Of a stretch of 64,000 bases of DNA, positions 57,097 through 64,000 are shown piece by piece. The DNA is from Streptomyces qaidamensis (GTDB taxonomy: Bacteria; Actinomycetota; Actinomycetes; Streptomycetales; Streptomycetaceae): positions 3,100,001-3,164,000 of the forward strand of contig NZ_CP015098.1 of the NCBI RefSeq assembly GCF_001611795.1. The letters run 5' to 3'. The position numbers were made by a program, and so were the translations under genes. The notes under the pieces were generated by a model. That model did no database searches, was not told the origin of the DNA, and saw nothing but the letters and a program-made list of their open reading frames with translations. How positions within the stretch are numbered: the stretch's first letter is position 1; each line of letters opens with the position of its first letter.

Positions 57097-57822
57097 ATGA
57101 GTTCTCGTCGTTCGACAGCGGTCGCGGGATCGCTGGTCATGGCATCTTTCTCGGCGGTGTTGATCCTTTCCGGCACAGCCGGGGCGGAGGACGAAGGGCC
57201 GCCGAGCGGCAAGGGGGGAAAGGCAGTTGACGAGGCACCGGCGGGAGTGAAGCTCACCACGCTGCTGCCCGGGAAGATCTCGGTCGACAACGGCTCGGAA
57301 AAGACGGCGATTACCGCCACGGTGAAGAACGAGGGGAGCAAGGACAGCGGGAAGATCAGGCTGTTGGTCGTCGGTTTCGACGGGCTTGTCGTCAAGGGCG
57401 TCGAGGGATGTTCGGCGATACCCGAGAACGGACTTCCGGAAGGGTCGAACAGCGGATTCGCATGCCCGATCGATAATCTCGCGGCCGGTGAGTCGAAGTC
57501 GTACGCCGTCGACGCGACGTTCGACCTCGGCAAGACCGGGAAGATCTGCCTGCCCGTGCAGACGGGCGACGGGAAGAAGACCTTCTGGCAGCAGGGCCCG
57601 GTGCCGTTCGGCACGAGCAACCCGTCGCCGGACGCCCCGGCCACGCCGCTGCTGCTCGGCACCGACAACGAGCCGGCGGGCCCGGGCGGCAAGGAGCTGC
57701 CGAAGACCGGTCCGGCCCGTGATCTGCTGCCGCTGGGCGCGGCCGGGGCGTCGCTGCTCGCGGCGGGCGTGGCCGGAATGTGGTGGTCGCAGCGGCGGCG
57801 GCCGGGGGCTCAGGAGGGCTGA
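57097..57822 (+). CDS. Surface protein with LPKTG-like sorting signal
   Basis: 241 residues from ATG at 57097 (AAGGGGGG upstream; the frame extends to 57034). An N-terminal Sec-type signal (GSLVMASFSAVLILSGTAGA) precedes a beta-rich middle (ITATVKNEGSKDSGKIRLLV, AAGESKSYAVDATFDLGKTG), resembling a CARDB/DUF11-like adhesion fold. The C-terminus KELPKTGPARDLLPL, a membrane helix (AGASLLAAGVAGMWW) and RRRPG form a sortase signal, so it is probably anchored to peptidoglycan. Two cysteines (CSAIPEN, FACPID) may pair. Its terminator was also that of bioY before the insertion element entered. Confidence 0.88.
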   Translation: MSSRRSTAVAGSLVMASFSAVLILSGTAGAEDEGPPSGKGGKAVDEAPAGVKLTTLLPGKISVDNGSEKTAITATVKNEGSKDSGKIRLLVVGFDGLVVKGVEGCSAIPENGLPEGSNSGFACPIDNLAAGESKSYAVDATFDLGKTGKICLPVQTGDGKKTFWQQGPVPFGTSNPSPDAPATPLLLGTDNEPAGPGGKELPKTGPARDLLPLGAAGASLLAAGVAGMWWSQRRRPGAQEG

Positions 57823-57850
57823 ACCAGCCGCTGTCGCGCCGTGCGGAACG

Positions 57851-57892
57851 CGGAGAGGCCCGCCGGGGGCATCGCCCCGGCGGGCCTCTCCG
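57851..57892. terminator. Strong bidirectional terminator
   Basis: An 18-bp perfect stem (CGGAGAGGCCCGCCGGGG at 57851-57868 against 57875-57892) with a 6-nt loop. It stands 18 bp from the left end of the insertion element. Confidence 0.9.
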
Positions 57893-57918
57893 CAACGCCT
57901 GCGCTGTCAGCTTGTCGT

Positions 57919-58185
57919 TTAACCTCGGCTCTCGATGAGACGGGCGAGTGATTCTGTGGGCCAGCAGAGCCACTGCAGAACTGGGTTGGTGACCACGAAG
58001 TAGTGGGCGCTGACCCGACCTCGCTCCTTGTCCAGGATCTGCGGGGCCTCATCGCGGTAGACGTAGCGGAGATAGCGGCGGCGGATCGGTGCTCCTGCTA
58101 TCAGCAGCACTGGTGAGGCGACAAGGACGGCCAGCTGGACCAGGACTTTCACGACTGTGAGCTTGGCTCTCTCCTCATAGCGCAT
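57919..58185 (-). CDS. Small putative membrane protein carried in the insertion element
   Basis: 88 residues, one long hydrophobic segment (LTVVKVLVQLAVLVASPVLL, ~9-32) and a soluble part (YVYRDEAPQILDKERGRVSA, NPVLQWLCWPTESLARLI). It follows the transposase stop by ~33 bp, so it could be cotranscribed. The stop codon TAA is formed by bases of the left terminal repeat. The ribosome site is weak. It is unrelated to the transposase. It may be a passenger gene or a chance frame; the codon choice (RRYLRYVYRDEA) looks coding-like but is less GC-extreme. Confidence 0.5.
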   Translation of the reverse strand: MRYEERAKLTVVKVLVQLAVLVASPVLLIAGAPIRRRYLRYVYRDEAPQILDKERGRVSAHYFVVTNPVLQWLCWPTESLARLIESRG

Positions 58186-58217
58186 GCGCTCAGTGTGCTG
58201 GCCCTCTGTGTCACTCG

Positions 58218-59699
58218 TCAGCCTGTTCTGCGGGGTTTGGTGCCCACCTTGTGGTGGGCGGGACGGCTGTATGCCTCGCCGGTGGCGAGGACGCGTCCCA
58301 CGTCATGACGGATAGCCGGATAGCGGTTCTTCGAGCCGGGCGGTCGGCCTGGGCCGGGACGGGAGGGTTTCGGTGCGCCGACGGGTGAGCCGGTCTTCGC
58401 GTGCAGGTTTCTGAACCCTCTGCGGACGCGGGCGGGTGTCATTTTGTTCGGCTCGGTCGGCTTTTCCCAGGGCCTGCGAAGGTCGGTGGCCAGCGGGCGG
58501 GCGATCCGGAGCTGGGCATAGGCGGCGATGACGAGCCAGGTCCACCGGTCGGCCGCTTCCGAGCTGCGGAGCCGGGGCTTGGTCCACCCGAGGGTCTGCT
58601 TGAACAGGCGGAATGTGTGCTCGATGTCGAAGCGGCGGAGGAAGGACTGCCAGCAGCGGTCGACGTCCGCTTCGGTGGCGCCGATTCGCGACCACCACAG
58701 CCAGACCGGCCTGTTGACTCCGCCGCTGGGCAGCTTCTCCACGGCTAGGCGGATGACGGTGCCCTCGATGATGGGCAGCGGCCCGTTGTGGTCGAGCCAT
58801 GCGGCCCGGTGGGTCAGCCGCGGGTGCAGCCGGTCCCATGCCTGCGCGGTCGCCTTCCCATAGAGCCGGGTGGCCGTGGCGGTCACGGCCTGCTCGGTGC
58901 CCCAGGTTGCGGCGTCACCGAAGACGAACTCGCCGCCGTGCTTGGGTGGCCGGCCGCCCTTGGGGTTGGCCAGGTGGAACTCTTCGCGGGAGGGTGTCGG
59001 ACGCCGCATCACCCGGTCTGAACGGAGTCGGCCGAGGATCTCGACGGGCAGGTCACTCAGCAGGTGGGCGATGCGCGGGGCGTCGTATCCGGCGTCCAGC
59101 ACGACCAGGACCTCCGGGTCACCCGGTCGCCACTGGCCGGCGGTGACTAGCCGCTCGACGACCTCGCGGATCTGCACCGTGGTCACGGCGGCGACGTCGG
59201 CGCCGGGCTCCAGGCGGACAGCGTCCAGCACCGCCGTCCAGGACGTGCGGCCGGTCTCCAGCGCAGCCACCACCGAGTACGGCCAGCCTGGCACCATCTG
59301 ATGCTTGCCCTCGCCCCGGCCGAAGGTGTGGCAAAAGGCACGGTTGGCAGAGGTGTTGGCGTCCGGTCGCAGCCACGGCGAGACATCGACGGCCAGTACG
59401 AGCCGACCGTCCGCCGCCCTCGGCAGCGGCACCTCGGTCAGGGCACGACGCAGCCGTGCGACGTCGATCCGGCCCTGGTTGAGTCCGCCGTACAGAGCCC
59501 CGTGACCTCGGCGGTGTTCGGGCGCGAGCGCGAGATCAACCAGCGTCCGAACCGGCCCGTCCGTGCACAGCAGCGCGTCGCACAACTCGAACAACGCGTC
59601 GCCCCGCGTGGTCAGACACGCGTACAACTCCGACCGGAAGCGTGACACTTCCGCGAACGCATCCCGCAGGACGCCCTGATGCACCAAACTCACGACCAC
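58218..59699 (-). CDS. DDE transposase (NF041680-like, IS4-type fold)
   Basis: 493 residues. DDE residues can be placed as LVLAVDVSPW (Asp1), VLVVLDAGYDAPRIA (Asp2) and FDIEHTFRLFKQTLGW (Glu, in the Y/F-(2)-R-(3)-E-(6)-K context). Other recognisable parts are CHTFGRGEGKHQMVPGWPYS, PKGGRPPKHGGEFVFGD and RPPGSKNRYPAIRHD. I recall it as a common Streptomyces transposase. The frame is intact and ends well inside the element, so it is probably functional. GTG start at 59699. Confidence 0.88.
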   Translation of the reverse strand: MVVSLVHQGVLRDAFAEVSRFRSELYACLTTRGDALFELCDALLCTDGPVRTLVDLALAPEHRRGHGALYGGLNQGRIDVARLRRALTEVPLPRAADGRLVLAVDVSPWLRPDANTSANRAFCHTFGRGEGKHQMVPGWPYSVVAALETGRTSWTAVLDAVRLEPGADVAAVTTVQIREVVERLVTAGQWRPGDPEVLVVLDAGYDAPRIAHLLSDLPVEILGRLRSDRVMRRPTPSREEFHLANPKGGRPPKHGGEFVFGDAATWGTEQAVTATATRLYGKATAQAWDRLHPRLTHRAAWLDHNGPLPIIEGTVIRLAVEKLPSGGVNRPVWLWWSRIGATEADVDRCWQSFLRRFDIEHTFRLFKQTLGWTKPRLRSSEAADRWTWLVIAAYAQLRIARPLATDLRRPWEKPTEPNKMTPARVRRGFRNLHAKTGSPVGAPKPSRPGPGRPPGSKNRYPAIRHDVGRVLATGEAYSRPAHHKVGTKPRRTG

Positions 59700-59826
59700 G
59701 GCCTTCGCGCTGATCCACTCTGTGACGGAGCACAGGATCAGACGAAGGCCGCCTACACGTCCGCCGAACTGCGAGAACGCTGATCAAGTTCGAGCCGCGT
59801 TCGACGCTGGACGTTAAACGACAAGG

Positions 59827-60408
59827 TCAGCGCTTGTTCGCGAACTTCCATGCCGTCGGCAGGGCGCCCATCGCCAGCGCCGCCTTGAGCGCGTCGCCGA
59901 TGAGGAAGGGCGTGAGGCCGGCCGCGATCGCGGCGGTGGCGGACATGCCGGTGGCGAGGGCCAGGTAGGGCACGCCGATGGCGTAGATGATCGCCTCGCC
60001 CACCAGCATCGTGCCGGCCATGCGCAGCACCGAGCGGTCGGCGCCGCGGCGGGCCAGGGCGCCGACGACGGTGGAGGCGAGGATCATGCCGAGGATGTAG
60101 CCGAAGGAGGGCGCGACACCGGAGGAGGCGCCGGCGAACCACGGCACCCCGGCGATGCCCGCGAGGGCGTACAGCGCGAGCGCGAGGAAGCCGCGGCCGG
60201 CGCCGAGGGACGTGCCGACGAGCAGAGCGGCGAAGGTCTGGCCGGTCACCGGCACCGGGGAGCCCGGCACGGGCATGGAGATCTGGGCTGCGAGGCCGGT
60301 GAGCGCGGCGCCGCCGAGCACGAGGGCCGCGTCCCGGACACGGGAGGCGGGGAGCAGGTCGGCGAGGACCTGCCCGGCGCGGGCGGGTGTGGCGGCAGCG
60401 GTGCTCAT
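59827..60408 (-). CDS. bioY: Biotin transporter S-component BioY
   Basis: 193 residues from ATG at 60408 (GCGGAG upstream; the frame extends to 60492). Five to six hydrophobic segments. BioY hallmarks are AAQISMPVPGSPVPVTGQTFA (substrate-binding) and LLVGTSLGAGRGFLALALYA, then APSFGYILGMILAS. It acts as the biotin-binding subunit of an ECF transporter, or alone. The stop codon lies within the duplicated GTCAG target of the adjacent insertion element, so the coding region is complete but the transcript now runs into the element and away from the 57851 hairpin. Confidence 0.95.
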   Translation of the reverse strand: MSTAAATPARAGQVLADLLPASRVRDAALVLGGAALTGLAAQISMPVPGSPVPVTGQTFAALLVGTSLGAGRGFLALALYALAGIAGVPWFAGASSGVAPSFGYILGMILASTVVGALARRGADRSVLRMAGTMLVGEAIIYAIGVPYLALATGMSATAAIAAGLTPFLIGDALKAALAMGALPTAWKFANKR

Positions 60409-60912
60409 GGGGACTCCGCGAGGGTGAGGGCCGGTGGGACACGGTGACGCTATCCCAGCGCCCTCGTCCCGATCACCGTCAGCCGTCCACAAAGGCGTGG
60501 ACCGGCCGTTGGTCGGCTTCGAACAAAGAGTGCGGGTTCCAGCGGTACGGCGTGACGCCGGTCACGGTGATGAGGTGCCATGTGACACGTGAGGGCGAGA
60601 CCGGTCATCTGTAGGTTTCCCCCAAAGCGTTGAGCCCACCGTCTCGCCCGCCGGCCGCCGTCCGGGCGGCCCGGGGCCGGGACGTTCTTGCACCGGGTGC
60701 CGGTCGCCGGGGACATCCCCGTCGGCGTCCAAGGCAAGGAGAGCCACGCCATCGAGGGCGACGCCTCGCGCTGCATGCCGGTCGCCGCCCAGCCACACAG
60801 AGCGACGCTACTGTCCGGATAGTGGGATGACTCTTCGTGTGAGCGGAGAGGCAACCGAGACTGGCGGCGTTTTTGCCCTCGTACGCCCTCACGCATAGGA
60901 CGAGCCGCGCCC
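60409..60912. other. Divergent intergenic region between bioY and the second permease
   Basis: About 500 bp. A minus-strand frame (60450-60947) and short plus-strand frames exist but overlap and lack family features; a fragment around 60680-60820 (VPVAGDIPVGVQGKESHAIE on plus) could be a decayed gene, but it has no start. The region should contain promoters for bioY (minus) and for the permease (plus). No riboswitch or clear biotin-regulator site was recognised. Confidence 0.4.
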
Positions 60913-62298
60913 ATGCCCAGCAGCACCACCCAGACGCCGACCGGCACGGACGACGTCTCCCTCTCCCACGGCCTGAAGCAGCGCCACCTGTCGATGATCG
61001 CCCTCGGCGGCGTGATCGGAGCCGGTCTGTTCGTCGGCTCCGGTGCCGGTATCGCCGCGGCCGGTCCGTCGATCGTGGTCGCCTACGCCCTCTCCGGTGT
61101 CCTCGTGATGCTGGTGATGCGGATGCTCGGCGAGATGTCGGCCGCGTATCCGTCGTCAGGGTCGTTCTCGGCGCACGCCGAGCGGGCGATCGGCCCGTGG
61201 GCCGGGTTCACCGCCGGCTGGTCCTTCTGGGTGCTGCTCTGCACGGCCGTCGGCCTGGAGGGCATCGGCGCCGCGAAGATCGTCAGCGGCTGGCTGCCGG
61301 GTACGCCGGAGTGGGCGTGGGTGGCACTGTTCATGGTCGTCTTCTGCGGCACGAACCTCGCGGCCGTGAAGAACTTCGGCGAGTTCGAGTTCTGGTTCGC
61401 GGCCCTGAAGGTCGCCGCGATCAGTCTGTTCCTCGTGCTCGGCGTCCTGGCGATCCTCGGCGTTCTGCCCGGCACGGAATCGCCCGGCACGAGCCACCTC
61501 ACGGACTTCCTGCCCAACGGCGGAGAGGGCCTGGTCATCGGCCTGCTGGCCTCGGTCTTCGCCTACGGCGGCCTGGAGACGGTCACCATCGCTGCGGCCG
61601 AGTCGGAGAACCCCGTCAAGGGCGTGGCGAGCGCGGTCCGCACGGCGATGTGGCGCATCGCTCTGTTCTACATCGGCTCGATGGCCGTCATCGTCACGCT
61701 CGTCCCCTGGGACTCGAAGGAGGTCGTCGAGAAGGGCCCGTACGTCGCCGCCCTCGACGAACTCGGCATCCCGGGCGCCGGCCAGCTGATGAACGTGGTC
61801 GTGCTGGTCGCCCTGCTGTCGGCGATGAACGCCAACATCTACGGTGCCTCCCGCATCGCGTACTCGCTGGTGGAGCGCGGCCAGGGCCCGAAGGGGCTGG
61901 GCCGGGTCTCGGGCGGGGTGCCGCGGATCGCCGTGCTGGCGTCCTCGGTGTTCGGGTTCCTGTGCGTGCTGCTGAGCTACTGGCGGCCCGACGACGTCTT
62001 CGCCTGGCTGCTGAACATGATCGGTGCGGTCATCCTGGCCGTCTGGATCTTCATCGCCGTCTCGCAATTGCGCCTGCGCCGCCGCCTGGAGCGCGAGTCC
62101 CCCGAGAAGCTGGCCGTGCGTATGTGGGCGTTCCCCTGGCTGACCTGGGTCGCCCTGGCCGGCATGGCCGCGGTCTTCGTCCTGATGGCCCGGGAGCCGG
62201 ACACGCGGGTGCAGCTGTACTCGACGGGCGGGATGATCCTGGCCCTGGCGGTGGCCGGGTACGCGTGGCAGCGGGTGCGGGCCAGGCACCAGGTCTGA
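60913..62298 (+). CDS. Amino-acid permease (APC superfamily)
   Basis: 461 residues, twelve hydrophobic segments. LKQRHLSMIALGGVIGAGLF in the first helix and FGEFEFWFAALKVAAISLF centrally closely match the permease at 53364. Shorter at both ends. It starts at the ATG (AGGACGAG upstream). The TGA stop directly abuts the stop of the convergent TPR gene (TGATCA), with no terminator space. Substrate unknown; candidates include GABA or asparagine-like amino acids by family. Confidence 0.93.
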   Translation: MPSSTTQTPTGTDDVSLSHGLKQRHLSMIALGGVIGAGLFVGSGAGIAAAGPSIVVAYALSGVLVMLVMRMLGEMSAAYPSSGSFSAHAERAIGPWAGFTAGWSFWVLLCTAVGLEGIGAAKIVSGWLPGTPEWAWVALFMVVFCGTNLAAVKNFGEFEFWFAALKVAAISLFLVLGVLAILGVLPGTESPGTSHLTDFLPNGGEGLVIGLLASVFAYGGLETVTIAAAESENPVKGVASAVRTAMWRIALFYIGSMAVIVTLVPWDSKEVVEKGPYVAALDELGIPGAGQLMNVVVLVALLSAMNANIYGASRIAYSLVERGQGPKGLGRVSGGVPRIAVLASSVFGFLCVLLSYWRPDDVFAWLLNMIGAVILAVWIFIAVSQLRLRRRLERESPEKLAVRMWAFPWLTWVALAGMAAVFVLMAREPDTRVQLYSTGGMILALAVAGYAWQRVRARHQV

Positions 62299-63141
62299 TC
62301 AGCCCCGGGCCGCGGCCTGCCAGGTGGTGACCCAGGCCCGGTCGTGGGCGGCGAACGGGTGCTCGTGGCCGAGCACCCGTGCCCGGTGTTCGGACAGCTC
62401 CTTCATCATCCTGATGGCTTCGTCGGTTCTGCCCAGAGCATGGGTGATCCGGGCGGTGAGGGATGTCGCCGACAGGGTGAGGGGGTGGTCCGGGCCCTGG
62501 AGCCGGATCCGGTCGGCCAGCACCTGGCGGGCCATGGGTTCGGCCTCTGCGTGGCGGCCGAACTCGAACAGGCCGTAGGCGTAGTTGTGACGGGCGAGAA
62601 TCATCGTGGGATGGTCCGGTGGCAGGGCACGCTCGCACGCCCTCAGGAGTGCGGGGCCTTCCTCCGCCAGTTCCTGTTCCTTGCGCAGTTGCGGCAGGAC
62701 CTCAATCAGCCCGCACCAGATGAACAACGCCTCCCGGCTGTCTTCCCCCAGTACTCGCCGGTAGCCGTCGAGGGCTCGTCGCTTCCAGCGTTCGGACTCC
62801 TCGTCGCGGTCGAGGAGATCCAGCGGTTGCGACAGCGCGGCGCAGCTGTGGAGCGTGTCCACGTCATCGGCCCCGAGGAGGGTCTCCCGGCGTTCCAGCA
62901 CCCGGCGGTGCAGTTGCTCCGATTCGGCGAACCGACCCATCCGGAACAACGCCGTGCCCTGGAGGTGCTCGGCCTCCAGGACCAGCCGGTGCTCGGCGCC
63001 CAGGACGCCCCGGACCGCCTCGACGACCGTGGGCGCGAGCGCCAGTGCCGCCGCGTAGTCCCCGGATTCGTAGGTCTGCTGGTCGCCGGAGGTCTGGAAG
63101 ATGCGCCCCTGCCCCGAGGCCCGGGCGCCGAGCTCGCTCAT
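62299..63141 (-). CDS. Tetratricopeptide repeat protein with N-terminal DQQ motif
   Basis: 280 residues from ATG at 63141, overlapping the stop of the upstream gene (ATGA). The first ~25 residues contain SGQGRIFQTSGDQQTYES, a short motif similar to one at the C-terminus of the upstream gene product. The rest is TPR: DYAAALALAPTVVEAVRGV, FRMGRFAESEQLHRRVLERR, GYRRVLGEDSREALF, LARHNYAYGLFEFGRHAEAE and TARITHALGRTDEAIRMM. It resembles TPR proteins of actinobacterial multi-gene signalling cassettes. No catalytic domain. Convergent with the permease at zero distance. Confidence 0.85.
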   Translation of the reverse strand: MSELGARASGQGRIFQTSGDQQTYESGDYAAALALAPTVVEAVRGVLGAEHRLVLEAEHLQGTALFRMGRFAESEQLHRRVLERRETLLGADDVDTLHSCAALSQPLDLLDRDEESERWKRRALDGYRRVLGEDSREALFIWCGLIEVLPQLRKEQELAEEGPALLRACERALPPDHPTMILARHNYAYGLFEFGRHAEAEPMARQVLADRIRLQGPDHPLTLSATSLTARITHALGRTDEAIRMMKELSEHRARVLGHEHPFAAHDRAWVTTWQAAARG

Positions 63142-63557
63142 CGCTCGGTGATGTGCTGGTCGCGTCCGGCCTGGTAGACCCGGCCGCTGCCGGATACCTC
63201 GGCGCGCAGCCGAACCTCCACCGAGGACTGTGCCTCCGCGGGATGAGGGTTCAACTCCGCGAGTATGCGGCGGAGTTCGTCGGCCACCTCGGGCCGGGCG
63301 ACCAGGAGCCGACGGACCTTCGCCTGCCACTCGGCGGTGAGTTCGGACTCGGTGTCGGCGTCACCGGTCTGCCGGGCGAGCAGGAGGTCCTCGCGGGTGG
63401 CCTCCAGTTCGCCGCCGACGGCCTGGGCACGGTCGGGCTGGAAGCGCTGCCAGAGGGAGACGAGGCCCTCGCGGGCCGACTCCCAGGCCTGGCCGGCCAT
63501 CAGCGTCACCATCGTCGTTCCCGCGGTTCTGGCGAGTTCGGCGATCTCGGGCCCCAT
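63138..63557 (-). CDS. Small helical protein with C-terminal DQH motif, partner of the TPR protein
   Basis: 139 residues from ATG at 63557 (AGGAAGGGGG upstream). Residues ~1-30 are hydrophobic/helical (IAELARTAGTTMVTLMAGQA), the middle ~85 residues are a charged helical region (RAQAVGGELEATREDLLLAR, WQAKVRRLLVARPEVADELR), and the C-terminus ends VSGSGRVYQAGRDQHITER. The end motif matches the start of the TPR protein encoded directly downstream with overlapping stop/start codons, so the two are surely coexpressed. No known enzyme motif. The final motif type GRVYQAGRDQHI occurs in several actinobacterial proteins with effector-like partners, according to memory. Confidence 0.8.
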   Translation of the reverse strand: MGPEIAELARTAGTTMVTLMAGQAWESAREGLVSLWQRFQPDRAQAVGGELEATREDLLLARQTGDADTESELTAEWQAKVRRLLVARPEVADELRRILAELNPHPAEAQSSVEVRLRAEVSGSGRVYQAGRDQHITER

Positions 63558-63664
63558 GGCCGCCCCCTTCCTACGAGAACCGATAGTAGGTCGCGCCCAC
63601 CCCCCGCGCACCGCCGTTCCGCGCGTTCGCCCGGCCTGGCGCCCTTCTTGCTGTTAGCGTGTAC

Positions 63665-63681
63665 TTGCAAGTCGATTGCAA
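63665..63681 (+). promoter_or_regulatory. Nur operator of sodF
   Basis: TTGCAA-GTCGA-TTGCAA, a perfect match to the published Nur box TTGCAA-N5-TTGCAA, 24 bp before the sodF start. In S. coelicolor Nur with nickel represses sodF. Confidence 0.85.
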
Positions 63682-63705
63682 TAAGGTCCGGAGGGGATCC
63701 CGCCC

Positions 63706-64000
63706 ATGCCCGTCTACACGTTGCCCGAACTGCCGTACGACTACTCCGCGCTCGCCCCCGTGATCAGCCCCGAGATCATCGAGCTGCATCACGACAAGCA
63801 CCACGCCGCCTATGTGAAGGGCGCCAACGACACGCTGGAGCAGCTGGCCGAAGCGCGGGACAAGGGGACGTGGGGGTCGGTCAACGGGCTGGAGAAGAAC
63901 CTGGCCTTCCATCTCTCCGGGCACATCCTGCACAGCATCTACTGGCAGAACATGACCGGTCCGAAGGACGGCGGCGGCGAGCCGCTGGCGCAGGACGGGG
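63706..64000 (+). CDS. sodF: Fe-type superoxide dismutase, 3' end outside window
   Basis: 98 residues are inside the window. [20 protein letters not shown] and [20 protein letters not shown] are the N-terminal SOD_Fe/Mn segment; the first His metal ligand is in ELHHDKHH and the second in [23 protein letters not shown] lies upstream of the ATG. Converts superoxide to oxygen and peroxide. In Streptomyces sodF (Fe-containing) is used when nickel is scarce and is repressed by Nur with Ni; the operator upstream supports this identification. The C-terminal ligands (Asp, His) are beyond the right edge. Confidence 0.95.
   Translation, partial: MPVYTLPELPYDYSALAPVISPEIIELHHDKHHAAYVKGANDTLEQLAEARDKGTWGSVNGLEKNLAFHLSGHILHSIYWQNMTGPKDGGGEPLAQDG

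Larger units (their letters stand above)
57911..59825. mobile_element. Complete insertion sequence, 1915 bp, 13-bp inverted repeats, 5-bp target duplication
   Basis: The left end CTTGTCGTTTAAC (57911-57923) and the right end GTTAAACGACAAG (59813-59825) are exact 13-bp inverted repeats. GTCAG flanks the element on both sides (57906-57910 and 59826-59830), a perfect 5-bp target duplication. Inside lie a 493-residue DDE transposase (58218-59699) and a small ORF (57919-58185), both on minus. The element inserted within the sequence immediately around the bioY stop codon, which remains intact because it lies in the duplicated target. Perfect ends and duplication suggest recent insertion. Confidence 0.95.

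Noticed and set aside
60409..60912. A riboswitch or leader RNA before the second permease.
   Set aside because: No recognised aptamer core (glycine, TPP, cobalamin, SAM) could be traced by eye.
60450..60947. A 165-residue minus-strand frame overlapping the permease start.
   Set aside because: Overlaps the permease gene and shows no protein family features; the region looks intergenic.

Overview
The window looks like chromosome of a Streptomyces species. GC is very high with strong third-position bias, GTG starts are frequent, and the gene order obg-rpmA-rplU-rne, mreBCD-pbp2-rodA, ndk-folC-valS and clpX-clpP2-clpP1-tig is the conserved core order of streptomycetes. Most core genes lie on the minus strand.

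Layout. 1-3 kb: teichoic-acid-type wall glycopolymer genes (a TagF-like transferase running off the left edge, and a fused cytidylyltransferase/SDR). 3.4-4.9 kb: a Tat-exported PhoD phosphatase. 5.1-5.5 kb: remnant of an FG-GAP repeat protein. 5.5-13.1 kb: obg, rpmA, rplU, a 1396-residue RNase E/G, and a TIGR03936/DUF2344 gene. 13.1-18.0 kb: an accessory stretch that separates DUF2344 from its usual radical-SAM partner. It holds a repeat-built membrane protein, a DUF2975/HTH/GNAT operon, an XRE-DUF5753 regulator convergent with a DUF397 gene, and a small membrane protein. 18.1-30.7 kb: radical SAM, CYTH-CHAD, rodA, pbp2, mreDCB, ndk, DUF4233, folC. 30.9-39.3 kb: valS, a secretory/membrane protein, clpX, clpP2, clpP1, tig. 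39.5-39.9 kb: tRNA-Pro(TGG) and tRNA-Gly(TCC). 39.9-57 kb: two Ser/Thr kinases, an acyltransferase, a RelA/SpoT-type HD protein, an ABC transporter, a PP2C phosphatase, an Eis-type acetyltransferase, an Nei-type glycosylase, rpiB and an amino-acid permease. 57-64 kb: an LPKTG-tailed surface protein, an intact insertion sequence, bioY, a second permease, a two-gene cassette sharing a DQH/DQQ motif, and the start of sodF behind an apparent Nur operator.

Main points for follow-up: (i) the two-gene cassette at 63.1-63.6/62.3-63.1 kb whose products share a short GR-[VI]-[YF]-Q...DQ motif; (ii) a 7 x 30-bp in-frame minisatellite in an ABC ATPase, with 90-bp higher-order structure; (iii) an insertion sequence with 13-bp inverted repeats and a GTCAG target duplication, placed at the bioY stop codon so that bioY is cut off from its apparent terminator, and carrying a small passenger ORF that ends in the terminal repeat; (iv) a tail-to-tail overlapping XRE/DUF397 pair; (v) a perfect TTGCAA-N5-TTGCAA site before sodF; (vi) a 51-bp minisatellite between the glycosylase and rpiB. 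Everything was read by eye; no database search was run.
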